A stretch of 64,000 nucleotides of DNA from Mucilaginibacter sp. PAMC 26640 (GCA_001596135.1 CP014773.1:3472001-3536000), one strand, 5' to 3'. Shown: positions 16,809-26,010, counted from the stretch's first letter. The notes: generated by a model from the sequence alone, not told the origin. Numbers and translations: made by a program.

Positions 16809-18149
16809 ATGCGATACTTTAAATACCTTTTCTTTAGTCTTACACTTTCAATCCCTGTGCTGGCACATGGCCAGTCGGCAGATACCTCGCTTAACCTGCA
16901 GCAATGCATAGATATTGCCATTAAAAACAACCTGGATGTAAAAAAAAGCGAGTTGGCTTTGCAAACTGCGCAGGTAAATTCAAACCAGGCCAAAGAATTT
17001 CTTTTGCCGGCCATCAGCGGCCAGGTTGATCACAGCATTAGTAATGGCCGCGGTATAGATCCATCAACAAACACCTATGTAAATCAATCGTTCAAATCGG
17101 GTAATTATAACCTCAACAGTAGTCTTACCCTTTTTAGCGGCTTGCAAAATCTTAATAATATCCAACAAACATCGCTAGCTTACCAGGCCGGTAAAATGGA
17201 CTTTCAGCAGGCTAAAGACCAGGTTACGATCAACGTGATTACCGCTTATTTGTCGGTGCTGAATAATACCGAATTACTTAACCAGGTGAAAAACCAGTTA
17301 ACGGTTTCGCAAAGACAGGTAGAGCGGCTGGAAGTTTTAGAAAAAGAGGGTGCTAACAAATTACCATCAGACCTGTATGATTTAAAAGGTACCTATGGCG
17401 ATAACCAGTTAAACGTAGTTAATACCATTGCCACGCTAAAATCATCCAAACTCAGTTTGTTGCAGATCCTCAACATTCCCTATAAGGAGAATATCAGCCT
17501 GCAACCCATCAACGCGGCGGAACTGGCCCAGCAAACGCCTTATTCGGCAGATCAGGTTTTTGATGTTGCATTAAACCAGCTGGCTTACGTAAAAGCGGCC
17601 ACGTTAAGGCGCCAAAGCGCAGAAAAGGGTGTAAAGGTTGCCAAGGGTTCCTTATTTCCAACCTTATCTTTATTCGGCGGCCTATCTACCAATATTTCAA
17701 GTTCGGCCCAGGTGGCCGGGCAAAGCCAGGGGTATTATGACCAGTTTAAAAATAATTACGGTACCCAGGTAGGGGTTAGCCTTAGTGTACCCATCTTAAA
17801 TTATTTCCAAAACCGTAATAAGGTTGCGTTGGCCAAAATCAATCTGCAAAATAATATTTATGTGGAGCAAACCACCAAGGTGCAGCTTAGGCAAAATGTT
17901 GAGCAGGCGTACCTGAACATGACCTCGGCTTATGACAGGTATAGCGTTTTGGTAGAGCAGGCGAAGGCGTACACGGAATCGTTCCGTACCGCAGAGATCC
18001 GCTTTAATGCGGGTGTGCTTACCTCGGTAGATTTTGTGGTTGCTAAAAACAACCTGGACCGTACTAAATTAGGCTTGATCAACGCCAGGTATAGCGTATA
18101 CATTTATAACAAGATTTTAGATTATTACCAGGGTAAATTATCATTATAA
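16809..18149 (+). CDS. TolC-family outer-membrane efflux protein
   Basis: Outer-membrane and periplasmic tunnel of 446 residues. It starts with a signal peptide (MRYFKYLFFSLTLSIPVLAHGQ) and contains two OEP repeats: LNLQQCIDIAIKNNLDVKKSELALQ (~29-53) opens the first, and DQVFDVALNQLAYVKAATLRRQSAEKGVKVAKG the second, with a GGLSTN/GVSLSVPILNYFQNRNKV barrel hairpin. Together with the ABC ATPase just upstream and the permeases it suggests a MacAB-TolC-like export system, but no HlyD/MacA adaptor gene is present in this cluster. Confidence 0.92.
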   Translation: MRYFKYLFFSLTLSIPVLAHGQSADTSLNLQQCIDIAIKNNLDVKKSELALQTAQVNSNQAKEFLLPAISGQVDHSISNGRGIDPSTNTYVNQSFKSGNYNLNSSLTLFSGLQNLNNIQQTSLAYQAGKMDFQQAKDQVTINVITAYLSVLNNTELLNQVKNQLTVSQRQVERLEVLEKEGANKLPSDLYDLKGTYGDNQLNVVNTIATLKSSKLSLLQILNIPYKENISLQPINAAELAQQTPYSADQVFDVALNQLAYVKAATLRRQSAEKGVKVAKGSLFPTLSLFGGLSTNISSSAQVAGQSQGYYDQFKNNYGTQVGVSLSVPILNYFQNRNKVALAKINLQNNIYVEQTTKVQLRQNVEQAYLNMTSAYDRYSVLVEQAKAYTESFRTAEIRFNAGVLTSVDFVVAKNNLDRTKLGLINARYSVYIYNKILDYYQGKLSL

Positions 18150-18206
18150 TAAAATTTGGTTCTAGATGTGATATATTATTACATTTATCATAGAATTGAC
18201 CCCGGT

Positions 18207-18245
18207 ATCCGGTACGCCATTGTCAACGGCGTACCGGATATTTCC
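18207..18245 (+). terminator. Probable terminator after the TolC gene
   Basis: ATCCGGTACGCC (18207-18218) pairs perfectly with GGCGTACCGGAT (18228-18239) around a 9-base loop, followed by a weak ATTTCC tail. The 12-bp stem is strong, the T-run is poor. Confidence 0.65.
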
Positions 18246-18295
18246 AATCCAAACAATCCCCTTTTTTTTGACTCAATTTTTTAACACAAAATTTA

Positions 18296-18303
18296 TAAAT
18301 TTG
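18296..18303 (+). promoter_or_regulatory. Bacteroidota -7 box for the outer-membrane barrel gene
   Basis: TAAATTTG matches TAnnTTTG and lies 27 bases before the ATG at 18331. A TTTG at 18267-18270 could be the -33 box but its spacing (25 bases) is longer than usual. Confidence 0.5.
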
Positions 18304-18330
18304 GTGTTACTTTTAAAAATATAAACTCTT

Positions 18331-18936
18331 ATGAAAAAATTAACTTTTACTTTATTAATATGCCTTTCTTCTGTTTTAATGAGCCAGGCTCAGATCCTCC
18401 CAAATTTCCAGGTCGGCTTAAAGGGTGGGGTGAACTTAAGCAGCCTGTCAACAGATAATAGTGTATTTAGCAGCAGTAACCGGGCTGGTTACCTTGGCGG
18501 CCTTTGGGCACGTTTCGGTGCATTGGGCTTCAACTTTCAGCCGGAAGTTTATGTGACGAGTAAAAATGTAGATATCAATACCAGCAACAACACATCCGCC
18601 AGAGCTAAATTTACCAGCATTGATGTGCCGCTGCTTTTTGGCGGAAAAGTTGGAGCGTTTGGTTTTGGTGGCAGGTTTTATGCCGGTCCGCTGTTTTCAT
18701 TTGCCATAAATAAAGATAACTCGTTTACAAACGCCGTCGGCCAGGCAGCCACCCTTAATTACAACAATTCAAACTTTGCTTTAACCGCAGGAGCAGGGAT
18801 CGATATTAGAAAAATCTCTATTGATCTGCGTTATGAAGCTGGAATCAGCAAGCAAAATTACACGCTTAATAATTCAACCAATTACAAAACCCGCGTGAGT
18901 TTGTTTAATCTGAGTGTGGGCTACGCTTTCTTGTAA
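18331..18936 (+). CDS. Outer-membrane beta-barrel protein (porin-family, small)
   Basis: 201 residues with a signal peptide (MKKLTFTLLICLSSVLMSQAQ) and alternating, aromatic-ended strands: VGLKGGVNLSSL, RAGYLGGLWARFG, GFNFQPEVYVTSK, VPLLFGGKVGAFGFGGRFYAGPLFSF, FALTAGAGIDIRKISIDLRYEAGI and a C-terminal FNLSVGYAFL ending in an aromatic-Leu pair. This is the pattern of the outer-membrane protein beta-barrel family (PF13568-like) of about eight strands. The function is unknown. It is a single-gene unit with its own -7 box and a strong terminator. Confidence 0.88.
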   Translation: MKKLTFTLLICLSSVLMSQAQILPNFQVGLKGGVNLSSLSTDNSVFSSSNRAGYLGGLWARFGALGFNFQPEVYVTSKNVDINTSNNTSARAKFTSIDVPLLFGGKVGAFGFGGRFYAGPLFSFAINKDNSFTNAVGQAATLNYNNSNFALTAGAGIDIRKISIDLRYEAGISKQNYTLNNSTNYKTRVSLFNLSVGYAFL

Positions 18937-18960
18937 GGATATCGATTTTCGAAATCATCA

Positions 18961-18990
18961 GGGCCTGTGTTGATAACACAGGCCCTTTTT
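18961..18990 (+). terminator. Intrinsic terminator after the barrel gene
   Basis: GGGCCTGTGTT (18961-18971) pairs perfectly with AACACAGGCCC (18975-18985) across a three-base loop, then TTTTT. It also separates this gene from the convergent DUF3667 gene. Confidence 0.88.
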
Positions 18991-19007
18991 GTGGGAGGAT
19001 ACTTTTA

Positions 19008-20123
19008 TTAAACGGTAGTAATAGCGGTAACGGCAGCAATCAGTATAAAACATACACCGAATACCAGGAAGTACATAGCGGATACGCCCATCATTTTGCT
19101 TATTGTGCGCCATCTGCTGCGTTTATATACCACTTTGAGCGAACGGTAAATGTAGTATACAATAGCAAGTGTTACGATAAAGTCGATAATATCTGCAATT
19201 GCCTTCATACCAGGCGGAATCAGCATTTTAAGAAGGATGGAGGCAGCCAAAAACAGGAACAAGAAGCAATGCAAATGAATGGCATAAATCACATGCTCTA
19301 CATAAAACTTCCTGTTTTTATAAAAAGCAACGCTCAGAATAAACGCAAACAAAGGCAACAGCAAAAACATCATCTTGGGCACATTGTGTTTAAAAGCTTC
19401 AGCAAAAACTTCTCGTGCGTTTTTTCCCTGGTTTTCCCAGTCGAAACTCTTTTTTTCAATATACCTGGTAATGAATCCATCCCGTTGATGGGCGGGTAAT
19501 GTCTTTTGCTTGGCCAGGTAGTCACCATAATTCCTGATGCTTTTGTCGTCCTCTATAAAATTAAAGATACCGTTTTCATTGCGCTCCTGTTCGGCAATTG
19601 CTGGCTTCGACAATTTTTTTGTTGTGTCTTTCGCAAGTGAGGTGTCTAGCGCAACACCTGGTAAAAACCGGTTCAGCTTTTCTTTGACGGATTTCTTTTG
19701 AGCGGCGGTAAGGCTTTTATCATTATCAATGTCCTTACCCAGATTATGTTGTATCGTATCGATCGCCATGGCACCGCTTTCTTTTGAGTCTTTTATCTGC
19801 ACAACATTCCTGTCGTTCCCGTGAAAGAAGAGGACAAAAAAGATCAAGCTAATAAAAATATACATTTTTACCGGATGCAGGTACTGCGCACGATGCCCTG
19901 CCAGGTATTCAACCGTAAGCTTGCCAGGATTGGCAAAAAGTGGTTTAAGCGTATGAAAAAACTGGTCGTCGAAGTGAAAATAATCACTCACGGCATGATT
20001 CAGCATATGCCAAAAGCTTTCCTTCATCTCCAGGTTTTCCTGCCCGCACTTGTGGCAAAATTTTCCTTCGAGGATCGTACTGCAGTTAAGGCAGTCGTTC
20101 TGGTGCCGGTAATGCTTTTTCAT
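19008..20123 (-). CDS. DUF3667 membrane protein with zinc ribbon
   Basis: 371 residues. The N-terminus holds a zinc-ribbon, C11-x2-C14 and C23-x2-C26 (CLNC...CHKC), then the conserved DUF3667 block with AVSDYFHFDDQFFHTLKPLF and LTVEYLAGHRAQYLHPVKMYIFISLIFFVLFF (first TM ~86-106). A hydrophilic, charged region (~110-245) follows, then four hydrophobic helices (~252-270, 278-300, 308-328, 345-368). The function of DUF3667 proteins is not established. The gene lies alone on the minus strand, downstream of nupG with a 79-base gap. Confidence 0.88.
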   Translation of the reverse strand: MKKHYRHQNDCLNCSTILEGKFCHKCGQENLEMKESFWHMLNHAVSDYFHFDDQFFHTLKPLFANPGKLTVEYLAGHRAQYLHPVKMYIFISLIFFVLFFHGNDRNVVQIKDSKESGAMAIDTIQHNLGKDIDNDKSLTAAQKKSVKEKLNRFLPGVALDTSLAKDTTKKLSKPAIAEQERNENGIFNFIEDDKSIRNYGDYLAKQKTLPAHQRDGFITRYIEKKSFDWENQGKNAREVFAEAFKHNVPKMMFLLLPLFAFILSVAFYKNRKFYVEHVIYAIHLHCFLFLFLAASILLKMLIPPGMKAIADIIDFIVTLAIVYYIYRSLKVVYKRSRWRTISKMMGVSAMYFLVFGVCFILIAAVTAITTV

Positions 20124-20202
20124 GTAAGGCAGGTAAAGTTATGAATAGGATAATAGGGTTATTTTCTCTTTTATCGTGTAATATCAGTTGCTGATAATAC
20201 CG

Positions 20203-21462
20203 TTAAGCATGTTGAATGGCATGTTTAAGCGCTGCATTATGTTTGTACCTGAAAACGAAAGGAAAGATAATTGCAATTACCAGTGCATAACCGGCAAAGG
20301 CCAGCCAGATGCCATGCCAGTTCTTACTTTGATCTGGCAAAGTAAAGAAATGATCGATGGCAAAGCCGCTGATCCGGCTGCCAAAAAAGGCACCAAATCC
20401 GTTTACCATCATCATAAACATCCCCTGGGCGCTGCCGCGGATTTCTGGTGCAGCCTGTGTTTCTACAAACAACGACCCGGATATGTTAAAGAAATCAAAA
20501 GCCATCCCGTATACGATACACGATAAAATGATCATCCATAAACCACCGGCCGGGTCACCAAATGCAAATAAGCCAAATCTTAATACCCATGCCAGCATGC
20601 TGAACAGCATTACATACTTAATACCAAATTTGCGCAGAAAGAAGGGGATAGCCAGGATGAACAGCGTCTCCGAGATCTGGGAGATAGACATGATGATAGC
20701 CGGGTATTTTACTGCAAGCAGATCTTTATAAGCCGGAACGGTAGCAAAGTCATGAATATAGGTATCACCATATGCGTTTGTAAGTTGCAGTGCTGCACCC
20801 AGTAGCAACGAGAAGATAAAAAAGATAGCGAATTTTGGTGTTTTGAACAGTGCAAAGGCGTTTAAGCCCAAAAGATTGGCAAATGATTTATTCCCGGTGC
20901 GCACCGCATACGGCCGGCATTTGGGTAGGCTAAATGAGTATATACCCAATAACAGGGAAACAAAGGAGGCGATATAGAACTGGTTGGATGAGGTTTCGTT
21001 GTGCGTGATGCTCACCGTCCATAAAGCCACGATAAAACCTACAGTACCCCAGGTACGGATTGGCGGATACTCTTTTACGACATCGATGTTTTGGTTTTTT
21101 AAGGCCGAATAGGCGACGGTGATAGATAAAGATAGGGTTGGCATGTAGAAAGCCATGTTTAACAGTATCACCCAGAAAAAAGTGGCCGGATCTTTCACCA
21201 TTGGCAGGCTAAATAGAACGCAGGCACCGAGGATGTGCATGATGCCGTAAAGCTTTTCCGCATTGATAAATCTATCTGCGATAATGCCGGTTATGGTTGG
21301 CATAAAGATAGATGCAATACCCATAGTGGAGAATATAGCGCCAAATTGTGCCCCCGACCAGTGTTTGTTTTGAAACCAGTAGGCACCGATGGTGAGTAGC
21401 CACGCTCCCCAGATAAAAAATTGCATAAAATTCATCACTATTAAGCGAAACTTAATATTCAT
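20203..21462 (-). CDS. nupG: Nucleoside:proton symporter, NupG/XapB family (MFS)
   Basis: Inner-membrane transporter of 419 residues with about 12 transmembrane helices. The N-terminus MNIKFRLIVMNFMQFFIWGAWLLTIGAYWF is characteristic of the nucleoside H+ symporter branch; further family-typical parts are GIADRFINAEKLYGIMHILGA, the YPPIRTWGTVGFI segment and the GSAQGMFMMMVNGFGAFFG segment. I chose the ATG at 21462 over a GTG six bases upstream. It probably imports nucleosides for salvage. The upstream neighbours are the etf and nuclease genes in the same orientation, but a 524-base gap makes separate transcription likely. Confidence 0.92.
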   Translation of the reverse strand: MNIKFRLIVMNFMQFFIWGAWLLTIGAYWFQNKHWSGAQFGAIFSTMGIASIFMPTITGIIADRFINAEKLYGIMHILGACVLFSLPMVKDPATFFWVILLNMAFYMPTLSLSITVAYSALKNQNIDVVKEYPPIRTWGTVGFIVALWTVSITHNETSSNQFYIASFVSLLLGIYSFSLPKCRPYAVRTGNKSFANLLGLNAFALFKTPKFAIFFIFSLLLGAALQLTNAYGDTYIHDFATVPAYKDLLAVKYPAIIMSISQISETLFILAIPFFLRKFGIKYVMLFSMLAWVLRFGLFAFGDPAGGLWMIILSCIVYGMAFDFFNISGSLFVETQAAPEIRGSAQGMFMMMVNGFGAFFGSRISGFAIDHFFTLPDQSKNWHGIWLAFAGYALVIAIIFPFVFRYKHNAALKHAIQHA

Positions 21463-21986
21463 ACCCACCAGGTTTTTTAGAAACAGTTAATTAATTTTAA
21501 TTAGAGGCTGAAAATAGCGAAATAAGGTGATATAGGAAAGTGAGATCGTTGTAATGAGGCAAACTGCAGTAAATAGACGAGCGATTTTTTGCATTACCGG
21601 CGCCGCACTTTAAGATTCGATAGCTAACCGGGATGGTATGTATTGATATTACGGGTGTCTTATCGTTCATAAATTAATGTACAACTAAAACATGATCGCT
21701 TAATAAAAAGTGTCAATGTTTTTCGGTACAACACAACGCTTAAGGGTGATTCACTGAAAGTGATTTATCTAATCATCTGTGTTTTTTATGTTTTATTAAA
21801 TCACTGCTAATGAGCCTTTTGCAGGCAATACTTCCCGATTAGGGTGATTCGTATAAAAGTGTAAGTATTTGATAATGAAATGTATAAGTGTTTCACCCGA
21901 TTCGCTTTCGCGGAGTGAAACACCTGAATATTTAATCACTAAAAGGTAAGCTTACTAATTGCTTACCGGTGGGATATTAAAATTAT
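21463..21986. other. Long intergenic region upstream of nupG, with a hairpin
   Basis: 524 AT-rich bases without a credible gene. A 9-bp inverted repeat GTGTTTCAC (21888-21896) / GTGAAACAC (21915-21923) encloses a loop that can itself fold. AGGGTGATTC occurs twice (near 21745 and 21841). Both the nupG promoter and any 3' signal of the nuclease gene should lie here, but I cannot pinpoint either. Confidence 0.5.
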
Positions 21987-22586
21987 TTACGAAGCCTTAC
22001 GCTTATTTAATTCATCACGGATCTTGGCCGCCTTTTCATAAGCTTCATCTGACAAGGCCTGGGCTAGTCGGGTCTTCAGCTCATCGTCGCTTAACGAATT
22101 AAAAGAACCCGCAGGCGTTGCCGGCGTTTTTTCTTCTGCTGTTTCGTTGATGTTTTCGAGGTATACAAAATCATTACCCTCAATAACAATACCTGCGGTA
22201 GAAAGAATAAACTCGTAAGTATAAATAGGGCAATCGAACCTCACCGAGACCGCAATGGCATCTGAGGTGCGCGCATCGATCTCCACCGTCTTTTTACCGT
22301 CGAAACAAACCAGTTTAGCATAAAATATGCCATCAACCAGGTTATAAATGATAATTTCCTGCACGGTAATGTTAAACGCCTGCCCCATACTTTTGAATAA
22401 ATCATGTGTAAGCGGGCGGCTTGGTGTCATCTTTTCAATCTCTATGGCAATGGCCTGGGCCTCAAAACTGCCGATAATGATCGGTAACCTGCGGCGACCG
22501 CTAACTTCGCCCAAAACCAACGCATAAGCGCCTGATTGCGTTTGGCTGTAGGAGAGCCCCACTATATCAAGCTTTATCTTTTTCAT
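21987..22586 (-). CDS. Bifunctional nuclease-family protein (DUF151 plus UVR motif)
   Basis: 199 residues from MKKIKLDIVGLSYSQTQSG. The DUF151/BFN domain covers ~1-140 (VLGEVSGRRRLPIIIGSFEAQAIAIE, PLTHDLFKSMG, DARTSDAIAVSVRFDCPIYT). The C-terminus (~165-199) carries a UvrB/UvrC-type UVR helix hairpin (LKTRLAQALSDEAYEKAAKIRDELNKRK). Family members are linked to nuclease activity and stress responses, the exact role here being unknown. An upstream start in the same frame would overlap etfA; I chose the ATG at 22586, which leaves 28 bases to the etfA stop and fits family N-termini. Third gene of the etf operon. Confidence 0.88.
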   Translation of the reverse strand: MKKIKLDIVGLSYSQTQSGAYALVLGEVSGRRRLPIIIGSFEAQAIAIEIEKMTPSRPLTHDLFKSMGQAFNITVQEIIIYNLVDGIFYAKLVCFDGKKTVEIDARTSDAIAVSVRFDCPIYTYEFILSTAGIVIEGNDFVYLENINETAEEKTPATPAGSFNSLSDDELKTRLAQALSDEAYEKAAKIRDELNKRKAS

Positions 22587-22614
22587 ATCGTTACCCATCA
22601 CAAAAAATCGTTTT

Positions 22615-23592
22615 TTAAGCCGTCGCTTTATATTCTTTAACTGCCGCAATTAATTTGGGCAATACTTCAAATGCATCGCCAACAATGCCATAGTCAGCCA
22701 CCTTAAAAAACGGGGCTTCAGCATCCTTATTGATCACCACAATAACCTTTGATGAACTGATACCGGCAAGGTGTTGGATAGCCCCCGAAATTCCTATCGC
22801 AATATACAAATTTGGACTGACAGCTATGCCCGTTTGGCCAACATGTTCGCTATGCGGGCGCCATCCTGCGTCTGATACCGGCTTTGAGCAGGCTGTGGCA
22901 GCACCCAGAAGGTCTGCAAGCTCTTGAACCATGCCCCAGTTCTCCGGGCCCTTCAAGCCGCGGCCCGCAGAAACTACAATCTCCGCATCGGGTAAAGAAA
23001 CTTTATCCGTTGACCTTACGATATCTTTAATCATCGCTTTAAAATCCGATTCTTTAGTTTCGACCGCAAAATCTTCCACCCGTGCCGTTCCGTTACTTTC
23101 AACAACTTTGTAGGAGTTTGGTGTAAGTGCAATTACTTTATTAGAAGATGTTAATTCCACCACAGCGAAGGCTTTTCCTGAAAACGCAGTTTTTTTAACG
23201 GTGAATTTCCCGCCAACCAGCTCCGGTAAAGCCACTGCTCCATCAGCAACACCGGCATCCAGCTTAACACCTATGCGCGGCGCTAAACCACGGCCGCTAA
23301 AAGAGTTGGACAAAACCACGATATCCGAACCCTGTGCCTTGGCTGCTTCGGCAATTACCGATGCATATGCCTGGTTTACAAAGTTCTTTAGCTTCTCATT
23401 AGAAACATTCAGTACCTTCTCGGCGCCATACTTACCGAGTATGGATAGATCATCAGCGGCAACATCGCCAATAGAAATGGCTACCAGGTTTGTATTATGC
23501 TGATCGGCAATGGCCCTGGCATAACTTACCGCCTCAAAAGTTGATTTTTTGAATTTACCGCCGGCATTTTCCGCATATATTAAAACTGACAT
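22615..23592 (-). CDS. etfA: Electron transfer flavoprotein, alpha subunit
   Basis: 325 residues. EtfA binds FAD and, with EtfB, passes electrons from acyl-CoA and other dehydrogenases to the membrane quinone pool. The N-terminal domain begins MSVLIYAENAGGKFKKSTFEAV; the C-terminal FAD-binding part is clear: VVSAGRGLKGPENW (~210), CSKPVSDAGWRPHSEHVGQTG (~237-257) and the family signature LYIAIGISGAIQHLAGISSSK (~265-285) followed by VVINKD. Its start lies 29 bases after the etfB stop, consistent with one transcript. Confidence 0.96.
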   Translation of the reverse strand: MSVLIYAENAGGKFKKSTFEAVSYARAIADQHNTNLVAISIGDVAADDLSILGKYGAEKVLNVSNEKLKNFVNQAYASVIAEAAKAQGSDIVVLSNSFSGRGLAPRIGVKLDAGVADGAVALPELVGGKFTVKKTAFSGKAFAVVELTSSNKVIALTPNSYKVVESNGTARVEDFAVETKESDFKAMIKDIVRSTDKVSLPDAEIVVSAGRGLKGPENWGMVQELADLLGAATACSKPVSDAGWRPHSEHVGQTGIAVSPNLYIAIGISGAIQHLAGISSSKVIVVINKDAEAPFFKVADYGIVGDAFEVLPKLIAAVKEYKATA

Positions 23593-23621
23593 AAATCTTG
23601 TTCTTCGTAAATAGCAAATAA

Positions 23622-24362
23622 TTAAATTACCCTGGCTTGAGCGTGTAATAGATCTACCAACTGTGCAGGGTCATCAGCGCCCACCAGTTTAACTTGTCCG
23701 CGTGGGGCAGGAGTTTCATAACTGATGATCTCTGAAAAGGTTTTTACCTCCGCAGGTTCAACTACGGTAAGTGGTTTGGTACGTGCGCTCATGATACCGC
23801 GCATGTTCGGGATCTTTGGTTCGGCAACACCCTCGGCACAACCGGCAACAAAGGGGAAGGGGATTGTTAGTACTTCTTTGCCACCTTCAATCTCCCTTTC
23901 AACAGTTGCTTCGGCATCCGTTGCATCCAGTTTTTTGATGATAGATACCGACGGTACATCCAGCAATTCGCCCAGCATACCGGCAACTTTAGAGCCGTTA
24001 TAATCTATCGATTCTTTACCCGTCAAGATCAGGTCGAAAGGATTCGCTTTTACGTATTGAGCTATTTGATAAGCAACATACCACGCATCATGCGCTTTTG
24101 CATTGATACGCACCGCATCGGTGGCGCCTATGGCTAGTGCCTTACGGATGGTAGCATCGGTACTGGCTTCTCCAACGTTAATCACGGTAACGGTGCCTTT
24201 GCCGCCATCGGTTAGTTCAATGGCGCGTGCCAGGGCAATCTCATCCCACGGGTTTAAGATGAACTGAACACCATTTGTATTAAATTGGGTGTTGTTATCT
24301 GTAAAGGTTATTTTTGTAGTGGTATCCGGAACATTGCTAATACATACTAGTATTTTCATCAT
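23622..24362 (-). CDS. etfB: Electron transfer flavoprotein, beta subunit
   Basis: 246 residues. EtfB binds AMP and pairs with EtfA. Recognised by MKILVCISNVPDTTTKITF, FILNPWDEIALARAIEL (~34-50), and ANPFDLILTGKESIDYNGSKVAGMLGELL (~112-140). Two adjacent ATGs open the frame; the second (24359) is as likely. It is the first gene of the etfB-etfA-nuclease operon, with a -7 box about 45 bases upstream; the divergent TPR gene starts 74 bases away. Confidence 0.96.
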   Translation of the reverse strand: MMKILVCISNVPDTTTKITFTDNNTQFNTNGVQFILNPWDEIALARAIELTDGGKGTVTVINVGEASTDATIRKALAIGATDAVRINAKAHDAWYVAYQIAQYVKANPFDLILTGKESIDYNGSKVAGMLGELLDVPSVSIIKKLDATDAEATVEREIEGGKEVLTIPFPFVAGCAEGVAEPKIPNMRGIMSARTKPLTVVEPAEVKTFSEIISYETPAPRGQVKLVGADDPAQLVDLLHAQARVI

Positions 24363-24406
24363 TATAATTGGTTATAATTCACAGGTTTTGTTTTGTAGTG
24401 GTGATG

Positions 24407-24414
24407 CAAATTTA
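24407..24414 (-). promoter_or_regulatory. Bacteroidota -7 box for etfB
   Basis: The minus strand reads TAAATTTG, matching TAnnTTTG, 44 bases upstream of the etfB start. It lies in the 74-base gap shared with the divergent TPR gene. Confidence 0.5.
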
Positions 24415-24436
24415 GTTAAAAAAGAGAGAGTTTAAA

Positions 24437-24778
24437 ATGGACACGAGCAGATTAGACAAGCTGTTGGCATTTATACAGAACGAGCCGAACGACGAATTTT
24501 TGAAGTACGCACTGGCTACGGAGTATCTGCGATTGAATGATACGGAAAAAGCTTTAAGTTATTATGAGGACCTGGTTGAGAATCATCCTAACTATTCAGG
24601 CACTTATTACCACCTCGGCAAGCTATATGAGGCGCTTGATAGAAAAGATGATGCTATAAATATCTACGAGAAAGGAATAGAAATAACGAGGGCTAAACGC
24701 GATATGCATGCCCTCTCTGAATTGCAGGGCGTTTATATGGCATTAAAAGGCTTTGATGATGATGATGACGATTATTAA
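24437..24778 (+). CDS. Small tetratricopeptide-repeat protein
   Basis: 113 residues built from about three helix-turn-helix TPR units: a first partial (LDKLLAFIQNEPNDEFLKYALATEYLRLND), then TEKALSYYEDLVENHPNY, then SGTYYHLGKLYEALDRKDDAINIYEKGIEITRAKRD. The tail is extremely acidic (DDDDDY). It is cytoplasmic, with no signal peptide, and presumably a protein-interaction adaptor. The stop at 24776-24778 is in the same frame as the chromate transporter that follows, only four codons away. Confidence 0.85.
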   Translation: MDTSRLDKLLAFIQNEPNDEFLKYALATEYLRLNDTEKALSYYEDLVENHPNYSGTYYHLGKLYEALDRKDDAINIYEKGIEITRAKRDMHALSELQGVYMALKGFDDDDDDY

Positions 24779-24790
24779 TTAGCCGAAAAT

Positions 24791-25987
24791 TTGAGACGCA
24801 GGGAGTTACTGTTCATCCGGGATGTAACCTTTTATACTTTTACCGCCTTTGGCGGACCACAGGCGCATATTGCAGTTTTATTGCGCGAGTTTGTAGAAAA
24901 GCGAGGGTACGTTACCGAAGAGGAGTTGGTGGAATTAAATGCCCTTTCTCAAATAATGCCCGGGCCGTCATCAACGCAAACCCTGGTAGGTATCGCCTGG
25001 AAAGTTGGCGGAATCCGACTAGCGCTGGTTACTTTTTTGATCTGGATCTTGCCGTCGGCAGCTATTATGTGTATGGCGGCCATCAGCTATAAAATGTTTG
25101 CCGATAAGGATAAATTCAACGCGATCCTTAAATATGTACAACCCATGGCTGTCGGGATAGTGGGTTATGCTACGTATACTTTTGCAATGAAATTTTTACG
25201 TACAAAAGTCACCATGATGCTGGCGCTAGGCTCGCTTATCGCAACCCTGATACTGCATAACCCATACGCATTTCCAATACTCATTTTGCTGGGAGGGATT
25301 GTTTCATCTGCATTGGAAACTCAACCCATGGAAAATGAACTTCGGGTAAAGCTTTTTAGTAATGTTAACCCTAACAAGGTAGCCTACTTTATTGGCATTC
25401 TGTTATTTTTTGCAGCACTGGGTGCCTTGGTTAACCGTACTTCGCCGTTTAGTTTACCCATTCGCTTGTTCGAGAACTTTTATCGTAATGGCATTCTTAT
25501 CTTTGGGGGCGGTCAGGTTTTGGTGCCCCTGATGTATACCGAATTTGTAGACCTGAAGCATTACCTCAGCAATTCCGAATTTTTAACCGGTTACGCTTTA
25601 CAACAAGCTCTACCGGGGCCCACATTCTCTTTCACTTCTTTCGTTGGGGGAATCAGTATGGGTAATAAGGGTTATGGTATAGCGGGGCAAGTGGTAGGCA
25701 GCCTGGTTGCTGTAATTGGTGTAAACCTGCCGGGTTTAATCTTGATCCTATTCATCGTACCTTTCTGGAACGATCTAAAAAAGATCACCCGGATTAAAAA
25801 TTCCCTCAGCGGTATTAATGCTGTTGCCGTAGGATTTATGGCAACAGCGCTCATCATGCTGGTTATGCCGTTTGGCCTCAACCTGATGGCGTATGGATTG
25901 ATGGCAGCTACTTTTCTATTATTGAAGTTTACGCGAATAAAAGCACCTGTGATTATTGTTATCGGGATAGCATTGGGTTTGATGTAA
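24791..25987 (+). CDS. chrA: Chromate transporter, two-domain ChrA type
   Basis: Inner-membrane exporter of the CHR family, 398 residues. Both homologous halves are present: half 1 with FTAFGGPQAHIAVLLREF (~17-34) and MPGPSSTQTLVGIAWKVGG (~56-74); half 2 with NGILIFGGGQVLVPLMYTEF (~232-251) and LPGPTFSFTSFVGG (~275-288). The start must be the TTG at 24791 (MRRRELLFIRDVTFYTFTAFGG): the next Met is residue 56, inside the conserved core, and an in-frame stop (that of the TPR gene) lies 15 bases upstream. Chromate or sulfate-like anion transport is inferred from the family. Confidence 0.9.
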   Translation: MRRRELLFIRDVTFYTFTAFGGPQAHIAVLLREFVEKRGYVTEEELVELNALSQIMPGPSSTQTLVGIAWKVGGIRLALVTFLIWILPSAAIMCMAAISYKMFADKDKFNAILKYVQPMAVGIVGYATYTFAMKFLRTKVTMMLALGSLIATLILHNPYAFPILILLGGIVSSALETQPMENELRVKLFSNVNPNKVAYFIGILLFFAALGALVNRTSPFSLPIRLFENFYRNGILIFGGGQVLVPLMYTEFVDLKHYLSNSEFLTGYALQQALPGPTFSFTSFVGGISMGNKGYGIAGQVVGSLVAVIGVNLPGLILILFIVPFWNDLKKITRIKNSLSGINAVAVGFMATALIMLVMPFGLNLMAYGLMAATFLLLKFTRIKAPVIIVIGIALGLM

Positions 25988-26010
25988 CCGAATGATTCCT
26001 GATTGAATTG

